Notes: generated from the sequence alone by a model not told the origin. A DNA stretch of 64,000 bases from Pacificoceanicola sp049341065 (GCF_049341065.1 NZ_JBMPIX010000001.1:186001-250000), one strand, 5' to 3'. Shown: positions 7,842-17,544, counted from the first letter of the stretch. Numbers and translations: made by a program.

Positions 7842-10800
7842 GTGAATGAGCCGAAATCAGATCCCATAACCCGCCGCCGCAAGCGCCGCAGGCGCTGGAC
7901 GTCTCTGGGCGTTTTTCTGGCGCTGTTCGCTGTGTTGGCCGTGGCGGCGATGGCGATGATGGGGCGCCCGGTTGCGGCGCCCGACTGGTTGCGCGCCAAG
8001 ATTGAAGAGCGCATCGATCAGAGCCTGCCGGGGGTCAAGATCAACTTTGGCCAAATGAGTTTGGAAGTCAGCAGATCCGGCCAGCCGCGCGTGATCCTTT
8101 GGGATGTCGACCTGCGCAACGCACTGGGCGAACAGATCGCCGCCCTGTCAGACATCGAGGCCGGGTTTTCCCCTGCCGCGATCCTGCGCGGCGAAATGGT
8201 CCTGCAAAGCGCCGAAGTGTCGGGCGCATTTCTGACCTTGCAACGCGATGCACAGGGAAGGTTCGGTCTGGCACTGGGGGATGTTTTCGCCGCTGGAACG
8301 CAAACACCTGATGTGCCGCAACTGCTGACACAGATCGACACGATCATGGCAGACCCCCGCCTTGCCAGCCTTGATCTGTTCGAAGCGGATTCGCTGACTA
8401 TCCGCTATGAGGATATCCGCGCGCACCGCGGCTGGACAGCGGACGGCGGTCGCCTTCGCGTGATCCGCGCGGCTGGCAAGCTTGAGATTTCCGGGGATGT
8501 CGCCCTGTTGTCGGGCGGAGATAGTGTTGCCACGATCGAAATGAACGCTGAAAGCCCGATCGGGTCGTCCCGGCTGGAATTTGGTCTGAAGCTCAATAAC
8601 CTTTGGTCACGCGATATCGCCACCCAGACGCCCGCGCTGGCGTGGCTCGAAGTGCTGGAAGCCCCGATTTCCGGCGCGCTGCGGTCAGGGATCGCAGAGG
8701 ATGGCCGCCTTGCGCCGCTGAACGCCACGTTGCAAATCGGCGCCGGGGTGCTGCGCGCCAACCGCGATATCAAACCGATCCCTTTTGATGGCGCACGCAC
8801 TTATTTCACCTATGCGCCCGATGATGCGCGCCTGATCTTTGACGAAATCTCGGTTCAGTCCGAATTGCTTGAGGTTATCGCCGAGGGTAAGGCCACGCTT
8901 GAGGATTGGCAAAACGGCTGGCCCACCGCGCTGACCGGGCAGTTTACCCTGCCGCGCATCGAACTGGCGCAAAGTCCGTTTCTGGATAGACCAATCGCGT
9001 TGAATGGCGCGCAAACCGCCTTCAAGCTGACCTTCAATCCGTTTCAGCTGTCCTTGGGCAATCTTCGGCTCAGCGATCCTGATCTGCCGATCCGCGCCAA
9101 GGGCGAACTCTCAGCCTTTTCCGATGGCTGGCAGGTGGCGCTGGATGCGCGGATTGCCGAGACGAACCCGGCGCAGGTGCTGGAGTATTGGCCCGAAGGC
9201 AAGGCGAGCAAGTTGCGGCGCTGGCTGTCGGACAACATCCTCGAGGGCCGGATCCATGATGCCGTCTACGCGTTGCGGCTCGCTCCAAACGAAAAGCCGT
9301 CGCATTTTCTGGACCTGCAATTTGCCGATGCCCGCGTGACCTACAACAAGGCTCTGCCAGAGCTGACCGAAGGCGCGGGCCGTCTGACGCTGTATAACAA
9401 ACGTCTGGGGCTTCAAGTCGATCATGGGCTCAGCGATCCGGGGCAGGGTGGGCCGATTGATCTGGCCGGATCGCAATTCGTGATTCCCGATGTGTCGATC
9501 AAGCCCGCGCCAGCGATTATCCAGGTGAGCGCCAAGAGCAGCCTGACAGCGGCCTTGGCCTATATCGACAACGATGTCTGGCAGGTGATGCGCAAGGCTG
9601 GGCGCAATGTCGATGTGGCGACGGGCCGGGCCGAGGTCACCGGACAGATTGCGCTGCCCTTGGTCAAGGGGCTGAAACTGCCAGATATTTCATTGAACCT
9701 GAAGGGCGTTCTCCGAGATCTGAAAAGCGATAATCTGGTGCCCGGTCGCAGCCTGAACGCGGACCGTCTGGAAATGGCTTTGAGCAACGAGGCGGTGGAA
9801 TTGCGCGGCCCGGTATCACTGTCTGGCGTGCCTGCAACGGGCGTTTGGCGCCAGCCGCTGGGGGGCGGCGCGGGGCGGGTGACGGCGGATGTGACGATCA
9901 CACCGGACAGCCTGAGCAGGATCGGCGTGACCCTGCCTGCCGGGATGCTGCGCGGCAAAGGCGTGGGCAAGCTGGACCTGACGCTCGCCAAGGGCAGCGC
10001 CCCGAGTTTTTCTCTGACCAGCACGCTTGCGGGGATCGGCCTGTCGATCCCGCAGCTTGGCTGGCAATTGTCGCAAGGCGCCACGGGGAAGTTCCAGATA
10101 GCGGGAACACTTGGTGCACCTGTCAGGATCGACGGCATGTCGCTGAACGGCGCCGGACTGGACGCCAATGGCACTTTGACGCTCCGGCAGGATGGCGCGT
10201 TTGAGGCGTTGCAGTTGTCTCGGCTCAGACTTGATGGCTGGCTGGATGTCGTGGCCACGCTGCGCGGCCGCGGCCGCGGAGTGACGCCATCTATCGAGGT
10301 CAGCCAAGGCACCGTCGATCTGCGGCGCGCGCCTTTTGGCAACACGGGCGCAGAGGGCGGCGCGTCGCCCGGCGGCGGCGGGCCCCTGTCGCTGACCTTG
10401 GATCGTTTGCAGGTGACGGACAGCATTTGGCTTGGCGGGTTTCGCGGAAACTTTGACACCGCTCGCGGGCTTGAGGGGCGTTTCGACGGGCGCCTTGGCG
10501 GGCAGGCTCCGGTTCAGGGGCAGGTTATCCCGCAAGGTGGGCGCAGCGCTTTTCGCATCAAGGGCGAGGACGCTGGGGAGATCCTGAAGGCGGCAGGTAT
10601 TCTGAAAACCGTGCAGAATGGGACGTTTGAGCTGGATCTTAGCCCGGCGCGTGGCCAGATCGGCGCCTACAACGGGTTGTTGAAGATCAAGGGCCCGCGC
10701 CTGCGCAACGCGCCCGCAATCGGTGCTTTGCTGGATGCGATTTCGATCGTGGGCTTGCTGGATCAGGCCAATGGTCCGGGCATCTTCTTTTCCGAAGTCG

Positions 10801-11120
10801 AGGCGCGATTCCGTCTGACTCCGTCGACCGTGGTGCTGACTGAATCCAGCGCTGTTGGCCCGTCGATGGGGATTTCCATGGACGGCTATTACGACATGAA
10901 AAGCGGCAAGATGGATATGCAGGGCGTGGTGTCTCCAATCTATATCCTGAACGGCATCGGGCGGCTGATCGCGCGCAAAGGCGAAGGGTTGATCGGGTTC
11001 AACTTCAATCTGCGTGGCCCGGTGGCCCAACCCCGCGTCAGTGTGAACCCGCTTTCGGTCTTCACTCCCGGGATGTTCCGTGACATTTTCCGCCGCCCGC
11101 CGCCTGAGGTTGCGCAGTAG
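7842..11120 (+). CDS. AsmA/YhdP-like envelope protein (DUF3971-type)
   Basis: A 1092-residue protein with a basic N-terminus (RRRKRRRRW), one transmembrane helix at about 21-42 and a very long beta-rich periplasmic region. The C-terminal AsmA-like part includes GTFELDLSPARGQIGAYNGLLKIKGPRL... and ESSAVGPSMGISMDGYYDMKSGKMDMQGVVSPIYILNGIG. Such proteins (YhdP, TamB, AsmA) are thought to bridge the envelope and move phospholipids to the outer membrane. The GTG at 7842 is the only good start, because an in-frame stop lies about 15 bases upstream. queA follows 12 bases downstream, probably in the same transcript. Confidence 0.85.
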   Translation: MNEPKSDPITRRRKRRRRWTSLGVFLALFAVLAVAAMAMMGRPVAAPDWLRAKIEERIDQSLPGVKINFGQMSLEVSRSGQPRVILWDVDLRNALGEQIAALSDIEAGFSPAAILRGEMVLQSAEVSGAFLTLQRDAQGRFGLALGDVFAAGTQTPDVPQLLTQIDTIMADPRLASLDLFEADSLTIRYEDIRAHRGWTADGGRLRVIRAAGKLEISGDVALLSGGDSVATIEMNAESPIGSSRLEFGLKLNNLWSRDIATQTPALAWLEVLEAPISGALRSGIAEDGRLAPLNATLQIGAGVLRANRDIKPIPFDGARTYFTYAPDDARLIFDEISVQSELLEVIAEGKATLEDWQNGWPTALTGQFTLPRIELAQSPFLDRPIALNGAQTAFKLTFNPFQLSLGNLRLSDPDLPIRAKGELSAFSDGWQVALDARIAETNPAQVLEYWPEGKASKLRRWLSDNILEGRIHDAVYALRLAPNEKPSHFLDLQFADARVTYNKALPELTEGAGRLTLYNKRLGLQVDHGLSDPGQGGPIDLAGSQFVIPDVSIKPAPAIIQVSAKSSLTAALAYIDNDVWQVMRKAGRNVDVATGRAEVTGQIALPLVKGLKLPDISLNLKGVLRDLKSDNLVPGRSLNADRLEMALSNEAVELRGPVSLSGVPATGVWRQPLGGGAGRVTADVTITPDSLSRIGVTLPAGMLRGKGVGKLDLTLAKGSAPSFSLTSTLAGIGLSIPQLGWQLSQGATGKFQIAGTLGAPVRIDGMSLNGAGLDANGTLTLRQDGAFEALQLSRLRLDGWLDVVATLRGRGRGVTPSIEVSQGTVDLRRAPFGNTGAEGGASPGGGGPLSLTLDRLQVTDSIWLGGFRGNFDTARGLEGRFDGRLGGQAPVQGQVIPQGGRSAFRIKGEDAGEILKAAGILKTVQNGTFELDLSPARGQIGAYNGLLKIKGPRLRNAPAIGALLDAISIVGLLDQANGPGIFFSEVEARFRLTPSTVVLTESSAVGPSMGISMDGYYDMKSGKMDMQGVVSPIYILNGIGRLIARKGEGLIGFNFNLRGPVAQPRVSVNPLSVFTPGMFRDIFRRPPPEVAQ

Positions 11121-11132
11121 AAGAGGGGCGCC

Positions 11133-12185
11133 ATGCAGCTGTCTGATTTCGATTTCGATCTGCCGGAAGGGTTGATCGCAACCCGCCCGGCGCGTCCGCG
11201 GTCTTCGGCCCGTTTACTGGTGGCAGAGGGTGATCACATCCATGACCAGCGGGTGACAGACCTTGTCGACTGGCTGCGGCCGGGCGATCTTTTGGTGCTG
11301 AACGACACAAAGGTGATCCCGGCACGGCTGAGCGGTCTGCGCCACCGCGATGGCGCGCAGGGACTGACAGAGGCCCGCGTCGAAGTCACGCTGCTTGAGC
11401 CGCGCGCCGATGGCACCTGGAGCGCGCTGATCAAGCCTTTGAAAAAGGTGCGCGAGGGCGAAGAGTTAATATTTTCTAAAGATTTGTCGGCGGTTCTTGA
11501 GGCAAAACATGAGGGGCAGGGCGCGCTGCGGTTCAACCTGTCCGGGGACGATTTCGATGTGGCCTTGAATGCGGCGGGCGCCATGCCGCTGCCGCCTTAT
11601 ATCGCCGCCAAGCGCCCCGCCGATGAACGCGACCGCGAAGATTATCAGACTGTCTGGGCGCGCAACACCGGTGCCGTGGCGGCGCCGACCGCTTCGTTGC
11701 ATTTTGATCCGCCTTTGCTGGACCGGCTGGCCGCTATGGGCGTGAAGTTCACCCACGTGACCTTGCATGTGGGCGCGGGCACCTTCCTGCCGGTCAAGGT
11801 CGAGGATGTGACCCGCCACAAGATGCACGGTGAATGGGGCGAGGTGTCAGAACAGGCCGCCGAGGACATTGCTCGCACCAAGGCCGCTGGAGGGCGGGTG
11901 ATCCCGGTGGGCACGACCGCGCTGCGCCTGATCGAAACGGCGGGGCGCGGTGGGCAGATCGCCCCTTACCGCGATGTGACCGATATCTTCATCTACCCCG
12001 GCTTTCCCTTCCATGTCGCCGATGCACTGATGACCAATTTCCATTTGCCAAAATCGACTCTGATGATGCTGGTCTCGGCCCTGATGGGCCCCGAACGTAT
12101 CCGCAAGATCTATGCCCATGCCATTGAGAAGGAATACCGTTTTTTCTCTTATGGTGATGCCTCGCTTTTGTTGCCATCGGGTTGA
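11133..12185 (+). CDS. queA: S-adenosylmethionine:tRNA ribosyltransferase-isomerase
   Basis: QueA transfers and isomerises the ribose of SAM onto 7-aminomethyl-7-deazaguanine in tRNA, giving epoxyqueuosine. The 350-residue protein matches the family end to end: FDFDLPEGLIATRPARPRSSARLL at the start, DLLVLNDTKVIPARL, a central PTASLHFDPPLL and THVTLHVGAGTFLPVKVEDV. The C-terminus has MTNFHLPKSTLMMLVSALMG. ATG 11133 has GAAGAGGGG upstream. No other queuosine genes are in the window. Confidence 0.96.
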   Translation: MQLSDFDFDLPEGLIATRPARPRSSARLLVAEGDHIHDQRVTDLVDWLRPGDLLVLNDTKVIPARLSGLRHRDGAQGLTEARVEVTLLEPRADGTWSALIKPLKKVREGEELIFSKDLSAVLEAKHEGQGALRFNLSGDDFDVALNAAGAMPLPPYIAAKRPADERDREDYQTVWARNTGAVAAPTASLHFDPPLLDRLAAMGVKFTHVTLHVGAGTFLPVKVEDVTRHKMHGEWGEVSEQAAEDIARTKAAGGRVIPVGTTALRLIETAGRGGQIAPYRDVTDIFIYPGFPFHVADALMTNFHLPKSTLMMLVSALMGPERIRKIYAHAIEKEYRFFSYGDASLLLPSG

Positions 12186-12308
12186 CCTCAGGACCATAGG
12201 CTTCACATTGACGCCTTAACGACACCGAACTGCGCAAAGGGTCGCTGCTGACCAAGTTCCGGCAGGTCGCTCCACGTAGCGCGAGAGCAGAATACGATTG
12301 GAGAGCAG

Positions 12309-13574
12309 ATGCTGGACGTGTTGAGAAATTCCTGGGCTTTGCTGCTGGGTATGCTTCTGCTGATGGTGGGCAACGGTCTTCAGGGCTCGCTTTTGGGTGT
12401 GCGGGGCGCCGAAGCCGGGTTCGATTCCATCACCATGTCTGTCGTCATGTCGGGGTATTTCGCGGGCTTCCTTGTGGCGTCGCGCATGGTGCCGGGGATG
12501 ATCCGGCGGGTCGGGCACGTGCGGGTTTTCGCGGCGCTCGGGTCTTTCATCTCGGCGGCATTGATCCTTTTCCCGGCCTTCAAGGACCCCATCGCCTGGA
12601 CCATGGGACGTGTCGTATTGGGATTTTGCTTTTGCGGCGTCTATGTGACGGCGGAAAGCTGGCTGAACAACGCCACCACAAACGAGACACGTGGACAAAC
12701 CTTGTCAGCCTATATGATCGTGCAAATGGTGGGGATTATTGCCTCGCAGGCGCTGCTGGTGGTTCCGGACGTCAGTGGGTTTTTGCTGTTCGTGATCCCG
12801 TCGGTGCTGGTTTCGATCTCCTTCGCGCCGATCCTGTTGTCAATTTCTCCAACGCCTGCGTTTGATTCGACCAAGCCGATGACGCTACGGCAACTTTACG
12901 ACGTATCTCCGCTTGGCATGGTAGGCATGTTCCTCATGGGCGGCGTCTTTGCCGCGCAGTTCGGTATGGCCGCGGTCTTTGGTACGCAGGCCGGCCTGAG
13001 CCTTGGGCAAATCTCGATCTTTGTCGCATCGTTCTATGTCGGCGCGGTGATCTTGCAATATCCGCTGGGGTGGCTGTCTGATCGCATGGATCGACGCTCG
13101 CTCATTATGATGGTTGCGGCCACGGGGGCCGCTGCTGCCGTTGTCGCCATCTTGACCGGCGGTATGTTCTGGGCGCTTGTCGGGGCGGCCTTTGTGATCG
13201 GTGGTTGCTCTAACCCATTGTATTCGCTTTTGATTGCTTACACGACAGACTTTCTGGAGCCTGACGATATGGCCAGCGCCTCGGCTGGGCTCTTGTTCAT
13301 CAACGGCTTGGGCGCCATCGCTGGTCCGCTGATCATCGGTTATGTCATGCAGGTTGTCGGGCCGTCGGGTTTCTTCATGTTGATCGCCGCCTTGATGTCG
13401 GCACTGGCGCTCTATGCGTTGTATCGGATGACGCAGCGCCCCTCGATCCCGGTCGAGGATACCGGCAGCTACGCGCCCATCAATCCCGGCGCAACACCGG
13501 TCGCCATGGAGGTTGCTCAGGAATATGCCATCGAAGTTGCCGAAGGCGAAGAAGGCTCAGATTCCGTGCATTGA
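12309..13574 (+). CDS. MFS transporter (YcaD-like)
   Basis: A 421-residue, twelve-helix permease. An LGVRGAEAGF loop lies after helix 1, and a GYFAGFLVASRMVPGMIRRVGHVR loop matches MFS motif A. Helices 4-5 carry CGVYVTAESWLNNATTNETRGQTLSAYMIVQMVG, typical of the YcaD/TauZ-like MFS group. The hydrophilic tail after about 380 is acidic. GGAG lies upstream of ATG 12309. The substrate is unknown. The preceding gap 12186-12308 shows no clear promoter. Confidence 0.8.
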   Translation: MLDVLRNSWALLLGMLLLMVGNGLQGSLLGVRGAEAGFDSITMSVVMSGYFAGFLVASRMVPGMIRRVGHVRVFAALGSFISAALILFPAFKDPIAWTMGRVVLGFCFCGVYVTAESWLNNATTNETRGQTLSAYMIVQMVGIIASQALLVVPDVSGFLLFVIPSVLVSISFAPILLSISPTPAFDSTKPMTLRQLYDVSPLGMVGMFLMGGVFAAQFGMAAVFGTQAGLSLGQISIFVASFYVGAVILQYPLGWLSDRMDRRSLIMMVAATGAAAAVVAILTGGMFWALVGAAFVIGGCSNPLYSLLIAYTTDFLEPDDMASASAGLLFINGLGAIAGPLIIGYVMQVVGPSGFFMLIAALMSALALYALYRMTQRPSIPVEDTGSYAPINPGATPVAMEVAQEYAIEVAEGEEGSDSVH

Positions 13575-13688
13575 GCACTGGTTTTCTGGAAAAATGTCAT
13601 CATGTCAGAATTCGTGATTGTGACAAAACCCAAGGGCAAGTTAACGTTTTCACGACACTGGGGGCAAAGCGTGCGTGGAGGAGTGGTA

Positions 13689-14267
13689 ATGTCGACGCCC
13701 GACGAAATTCTGGCCTTTTGGTTGGACGAAATCGGCCCAGAGGGCTGGTACAAACAAGACGAGGCGCTGGATGACGAAATCCGCCGCCGCTTTCTGCCAG
13801 TCTGGGAGGGCGCCATGGCCGGTCGCCATGGCCTTTGGCTGACCTATCCCAGCGGCACCTTGGCCTACATCATCCTGCTCGATCAGTTCTCGCGCAACAT
13901 GTTCCGTGGACAGGCGCGTGCATTTGCTTCTGACCGCATCTCGCTGGCTGCGGCCAAACAAGCGATCCATCGCGGCTGGGACATGATGATCGATGAACCC
14001 GCGCGGCAGTTCTTTTACATGCCTCTGATGCATTCGGAAAACCTTTGCGATCAGGACCGCTGCGTGCGCCTGATGATGGAGCGTATGCCGAACAGTGGCT
14101 CGGGGAACCTGCTGCACGCCCGCGTGCACCGCGAAGTGATCCGCCTTTTCGGACGTTTCCCTTATCGCAATGAGGCGCTTGAACGGAACACGACCAACGC
14201 TGAACAGGCCTACATGCAGCATGGCGGTTACGGGGCAACCCTGCGCGAATTGCAAGAAGCGGCCTGA
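13689..14267 (+). CDS. DUF924 family protein
   Basis: A soluble all-helical protein of 192 residues. The DUF924 motifs are clear: ILAFWLDEIGPEGWYKQDEALDDEIRRRF, then TLAYIILLDQFSRNMFRGQARAFASD and a C-terminal FGRFPYRNEALERNTT. The fold resembles tetratricopeptide-like repeats, and the function is not established. ATG 13689 has GGAGGAG about seven bases upstream; a reading from 13602 would add a non-conserved leader. It lies between an MFS gene and lpd. Confidence 0.85.
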   Translation: MSTPDEILAFWLDEIGPEGWYKQDEALDDEIRRRFLPVWEGAMAGRHGLWLTYPSGTLAYIILLDQFSRNMFRGQARAFASDRISLAAAKQAIHRGWDMMIDEPARQFFYMPLMHSENLCDQDRCVRLMMERMPNSGSGNLLHARVHREVIRLFGRFPYRNEALERNTTNAEQAYMQHGGYGATLRELQEAA

Positions 14268-14342
14268 CCGGCAAATCAGGCGCGTTGCCCCGCCTTGGGC
14301 GATGCGCTAGCCTTTCCCGAAAATACAGGCGGGGAGGGCCTT

Positions 14343-15737
14343 ATGAGCGCGAAAAGCTTTGATATGATCGTGATTGGCGCCGGGCCGGGAGGCTATGTGG
14401 CGGCCATTCGGGGCGCGCAACTGGGCCTCAAGGTCTGCGTCGTCGAGCGCGAGCATATGGGCGGAATTTGCCTGAACTGGGGCTGCATCCCGACCAAGGC
14501 GCTGCTGCGCACCTCTGAAATTTTCCACTACATGCAACGGGCCAAAGACTACGGTCTGAGCGCCGACAAGATCGGCTTTGATCTGGACGCTGTGGTTCAG
14601 CGGTCGCGCGGGGTGGCCAAACAGTTGAACGGCGGTGTCGGGCACCTGCTGAAAAAGAACAAGGTGACAGTCATCATGGGCGAGGCGACGCTGCCCGCCA
14701 AAGGCAAGGTTTCCGTCAAGACTGACAAGGGAACCGAGGATCTGGCTGCGCCGAATATCGTGCTGGCCACGGGCGCCCGGGCGCGCGAACTGCCGGGTCT
14801 TGAGGCGGATGGAGATCTGGTCTGGACCTACAAACATGCGCTTGTGCCTTGCCGTATGCCGAAGAAGCTTCTGGTTATCGGGTCCGGGGCCATCGGCATC
14901 GAATTTGCCAGCTTCTACAACACCCTTGGGGCCGAAGTCACCGTGGTGGAAGTCATGGACCGCGTTCTGCCAGTGGAAGACGCCGAAATCAGTGCCTTCG
15001 CCAAGAAACAATTCGAAAAGCAGGGCATGGTGATCCGCGAAAAGACGATGGTCAAACAGCTGGATCGCGGCAAGGGCCAGGTCACGGCGCATATCGAAAA
15101 GGATGGCAAGACCACAAAAGAGAGTTTTGATACGGTGATATCCGCCGTCGGAATTGTTGGAAATGTGGAGGATCTCGGCCTGGAGGGGCTTGGCGTGCGG
15201 GTTGAGCGCACGCATGTGGTCACCGACCCGTACTGCCGTACCGGGATCGAGGGGCTATATGCCATCGGCGATATCGCTGGCGCTCCGTGGCTCGCCCACA
15301 AGGCCAGCCACGAAGGTGTCATGGTCGCCGAATTGATTGCCGGGCAAAAGCCCCATGCGGTCGATCCCGGCAGCATCGCGGGCTGCACCTATTGCCACCC
15401 GCAGGTCGCCAGTGTCGGCCTGACCGAGGCGCAGGCCAAGGACAAAGGCTACGACATCAAGGTCGGTCGCTTTCCTTTCATTGGCAACGGAAAGGCTATC
15501 GCGCTTGGCGAACCCGAAGGGCTGGTGAAAACCGTTTTCGATGCGAAAACCGGGGAACTTCTGGGCGCTCACATGATCGGGGCCGAAGTCACCGAACTGA
15601 TTCAGGGCTATGTCATTGGCCGCCAGCTTGAGACTACCGAAGAAGATCTCATGCAAACGGTGTTCCCGCATCCGACCTTGTCGGAGATGATGCATGAAAG
15701 TGTGCTCGACGCCTGGGGGCGCGCCATCCACTTCTGA
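14343..15737 (+). CDS. lpdA: Dihydrolipoyl dehydrogenase (E3)
   Basis: This FAD disulfide oxidoreductase re-oxidises the lipoyl arms of 2-oxoacid dehydrogenase complexes, or of the glycine cleavage system, with NAD. The 464-residue protein has the FAD-binding IVIGAGPGGYVAA, the redox pair C43/C48 (GGICLNWGCIP), an NAD-binding VIGSGAIGIEFA and the C-terminal His-Glu pair in FPHPTLSEMMHE. It is not beside E1/E2 genes here, so the partner complex is unknown. ATG 14343 follows GGGGAGGG. Confidence 0.93.
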   Translation: MSAKSFDMIVIGAGPGGYVAAIRGAQLGLKVCVVEREHMGGICLNWGCIPTKALLRTSEIFHYMQRAKDYGLSADKIGFDLDAVVQRSRGVAKQLNGGVGHLLKKNKVTVIMGEATLPAKGKVSVKTDKGTEDLAAPNIVLATGARARELPGLEADGDLVWTYKHALVPCRMPKKLLVIGSGAIGIEFASFYNTLGAEVTVVEVMDRVLPVEDAEISAFAKKQFEKQGMVIREKTMVKQLDRGKGQVTAHIEKDGKTTKESFDTVISAVGIVGNVEDLGLEGLGVRVERTHVVTDPYCRTGIEGLYAIGDIAGAPWLAHKASHEGVMVAELIAGQKPHAVDPGSIAGCTYCHPQVASVGLTEAQAKDKGYDIKVGRFPFIGNGKAIALGEPEGLVKTVFDAKTGELLGAHMIGAEVTELIQGYVIGRQLETTEEDLMQTVFPHPTLSEMMHESVLDAWGRAIHF

Positions 15738-15738
15738 A

Positions 15739-15755
15739 GCGGGCGCAAAGCCCGC
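15739..15755. terminator. Hairpin between convergent lpd and HD genes
   Basis: GCGGGC-GCAAA-GCCCGC is a perfect six-pair stem placed directly after the lpd stop and just before the end of the convergent gene. No U-run follows on either strand, so termination may be weak or bidirectional. Confidence 0.45.
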
Positions 15756-15761
15756 GCGCCC

Positions 15762-16364
15762 CTAACCGCCGCGCGCCAGACGGTCGATCATTGCCTTTGC
15801 GCGCGGCGCAATCCAATCCCACAACCCGGGGGCGCCATTGCGGATCTTCGCGCCGACGCGGGTTTCGAAGGTGCCCCAACCGACTCCATAGTCCTTCCAC
15901 GAGCCACCGCCATTGGCGATGTTCAAATTGGGCGGCACAAACCGGTCGAGCGATTTGGCAAACTGAGCCTCGGGCGTCTCATTTGCCTCGAACTCATCCC
16001 AGATCGCGCGGAATTTTGCAGCCTGATCCGGCGGCAACAGTCCAAATATCCGGTCTGCGGCGGCGCTTTCGGCCTTTGACAGCGCGGCGTTGTCGTGATC
16101 GCCAAAGACCGGCGCATCACCGGCGTCGATCTCGACCAGATCATGCAGCAAAAGCATCTGGATGACCCGCGCGACATCGCACCCCTCGGGGGCCTGATCG
16201 GAAAGCGTCATTGCGAAGAGCGCGACATGCCAGCTGTGCTCGGCCGAGTTTTCAAACCGTTCGCCCGTGGCCAGCCGCGAGGCACGGTTCACGGATTTCA
16301 ATCGATCCGCTTCCATTAGAAAACTCATTTGGGCGTCAAGTCGGGAAATGTCAGAGTGGCTCAT
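15762..16364 (-). CDS. HD-domain phosphohydrolase (YfbR-like 5'-nucleotidase)
   Basis: A metal-dependent HD hydrolase of 200 residues, resembling deoxyribonucleoside 5'-monophosphatases. The visible metal ligands are H43 (SAEHSWHVA) and H74-D75 (LLLHDLVEIDAGD), with a later aspartate near SLDRFVPP. Family members act on dNMPs, but substrate specificity is inferred only from similarity. The start at 16364 begins MSHSDISRLDAQM; an ATG at 16400 would add twelve residues. It is the last of three minus-strand genes. Confidence 0.78.
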   Translation of the reverse strand: MSHSDISRLDAQMSFLMEADRLKSVNRASRLATGERFENSAEHSWHVALFAMTLSDQAPEGCDVARVIQMLLLHDLVEIDAGDAPVFGDHDNAALSKAESAAADRIFGLLPPDQAAKFRAIWDEFEANETPEAQFAKSLDRFVPPNLNIANGGGSWKDYGVGWGTFETRVGAKIRNGAPGLWDWIAPRAKAMIDRLARGG

Positions 16365-16414
16365 AAGCCCATGGATGGCCTGAATTCCCGCCGCAGGCAA
16401 GGGCTGGCCGGACC

Positions 16415-16699
16415 TTACAGGTTCTCGTTGTCCGAACCGGGGGCCAGCGCCTCGGGGATCGCTTCGCCGCGTTTCTTGGCCTCAAGCGCGGCCTTCACAT
16501 GGTCGGTCAGGAACTGCCGCCCACGCCGTTCCGCAAGGCGAATCCGGATCGAGGTGAGGTAAGCCTCTTCAGCGGTTTGCGAAGAGGCCCCCAGCACCTT
16601 GGCCACCTGTTCGTACAGTTGGTCGTCATCCAGTGCGTCCATTGCCTTGATCGTGTCAGAGGCCAGTTTGTCAGCCAGATCTGTCAGGACATCAGCCAT
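16415..16699 (-). CDS. Conserved small helical protein of unknown function
   Basis: A 94-residue soluble protein, acidic at the N-terminus (MADVLTDLADKLASDT) and helix-rich, without cysteines or membrane segments. The middle (AEEAYLTSIRIRLAERRGRQFLTDHVKAALEAKKRG) is amphipathic and basic. It is probably real: it sits neatly between two same-strand genes, 16 bases after the hydrolase. I do not recognise a named family. Confidence 0.65.
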   Translation of the reverse strand: MADVLTDLADKLASDTIKAMDALDDDQLYEQVAKVLGASSQTAEEAYLTSIRIRLAERRGRQFLTDHVKAALEAKKRGEAIPEALAPGSDNENL

Positions 16700-16715
16700 G
16701 GGCGGGCCTCTTCGT

Positions 16716-17369
16716 TTAGCGGGTGGTCTCGGTCAGGCGGCGTTTCACGTAGCCTGTGACGTTGCCGATCATCGTATCCATATGTGGCTCTTCAAAGAAG
16801 TGGCCGGACCCTTCGATCTCGTCATGGGTGACGGTAATGCCCTTCTGCTCGTGCAGTTTGTTCACCAAGGCGCGGGTGTCGGCGGGCGGGGCCACACGGT
16901 CGTTGGTGCCATTGATGATCAGGCCAGAGGCCGGGCAGGGCGCAAGGAAGGAAAAGTCGTACATGTTCGCCGGCGGCGACACGGACACAAAGCCGGTGAT
17001 CTCGGGACGGCGCATCAACAGCTGCATCCCGATCCAGGCGCCAAAGCTGAAGCCGGCGACCCAGCAATGCTTGGAGTTTTGGTTCATCGACTGCAGGTAA
17101 TCCAGCGCCGAGGCGGCATCGGACAGCTCACCCACGCCCTGATCGTATTCGCCCTGACTGCGGCCAACGCCGCGGAAGTTAAAGCGCAGCACGGTAAAGC
17201 CCATGTTATAAAAGGCGTAGTGCAGATTGTAGACGACCTTGTTGTTCATCGTCCCGCCAAACTGCGGATGCGGGTGCAAAACGATGGCAATCGGCGCGTC
17301 ACGGTCTTTTTGCGGGTGGTAGCGGCCTTCAAGGCGGCCTTCGGGTCCGGGAAAGATGACCTCGGGCAT
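16716..17369 (-). CDS. Alpha/beta hydrolase
   Basis: A 217-residue cytoplasmic hydrolase with the HPHPQFGGTMNN and LRFNFRGVGRSQG segments typical of the COG2945-type group. The catalytic triad is Ser108 (GFSFG), Asp157 (NGTNDRVAP) and His190 (GSGHFF). Substrates of this group are not known. The start MPEVIFPGPEG at 17369 has AGGA upstream; ATG 17387 adds six residues. It is divergent from iscR across about 175 bases. Confidence 0.82.
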   Translation of the reverse strand: MPEVIFPGPEGRLEGRYHPQKDRDAPIAIVLHPHPQFGGTMNNKVVYNLHYAFYNMGFTVLRFNFRGVGRSQGEYDQGVGELSDAASALDYLQSMNQNSKHCWVAGFSFGAWIGMQLLMRRPEITGFVSVSPPANMYDFSFLAPCPASGLIINGTNDRVAPPADTRALVNKLHEQKGITVTHDEIEGSGHFFEEPHMDTMIGNVTGYVKRRLTETTR

Positions 17370-17492
17370 AGGGCGAGTGTTCCTCATTCGGCGCGGCAGA
17401 ATTCTTGACGAATTTGCTCGGACACCTTAGAAAAGTTCTAAATCGGCGAAATGCCGGTTCGGGCTGGATTGCAGATAGGCAATCAGAGGGCC

Positions 17493-17513
17493 AAGGTCAA
17501 TTGTCTTGACCTT
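17493..17513. promoter_or_regulatory. Perfect inverted repeat upstream of iscR, candidate IscR operator
   Basis: AAGGTCAA, a five-base spacer and TTGACCTT form an exact 8+8 palindrome, 31 bases before the iscR start. IscR homologues of Rhodobacterales bind palindromic sites upstream of their own suf operon. The right half doubles as a possible -35 (TTGACC), but no clear -10 follows at 17 bases. Confidence 0.6.
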
Positions 17514-17544
17514 GTCTAATGTGGTTGCGCGGGGGGATTTGCGG

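Noticed and set aside
10260..10380. GGC/CGG-rich stretch in the AsmA-like gene that looks like a repeat
   Set aside because: It is coding sequence for a glycine-rich segment (GAEGGASPGGGG) and shows no tandem period.
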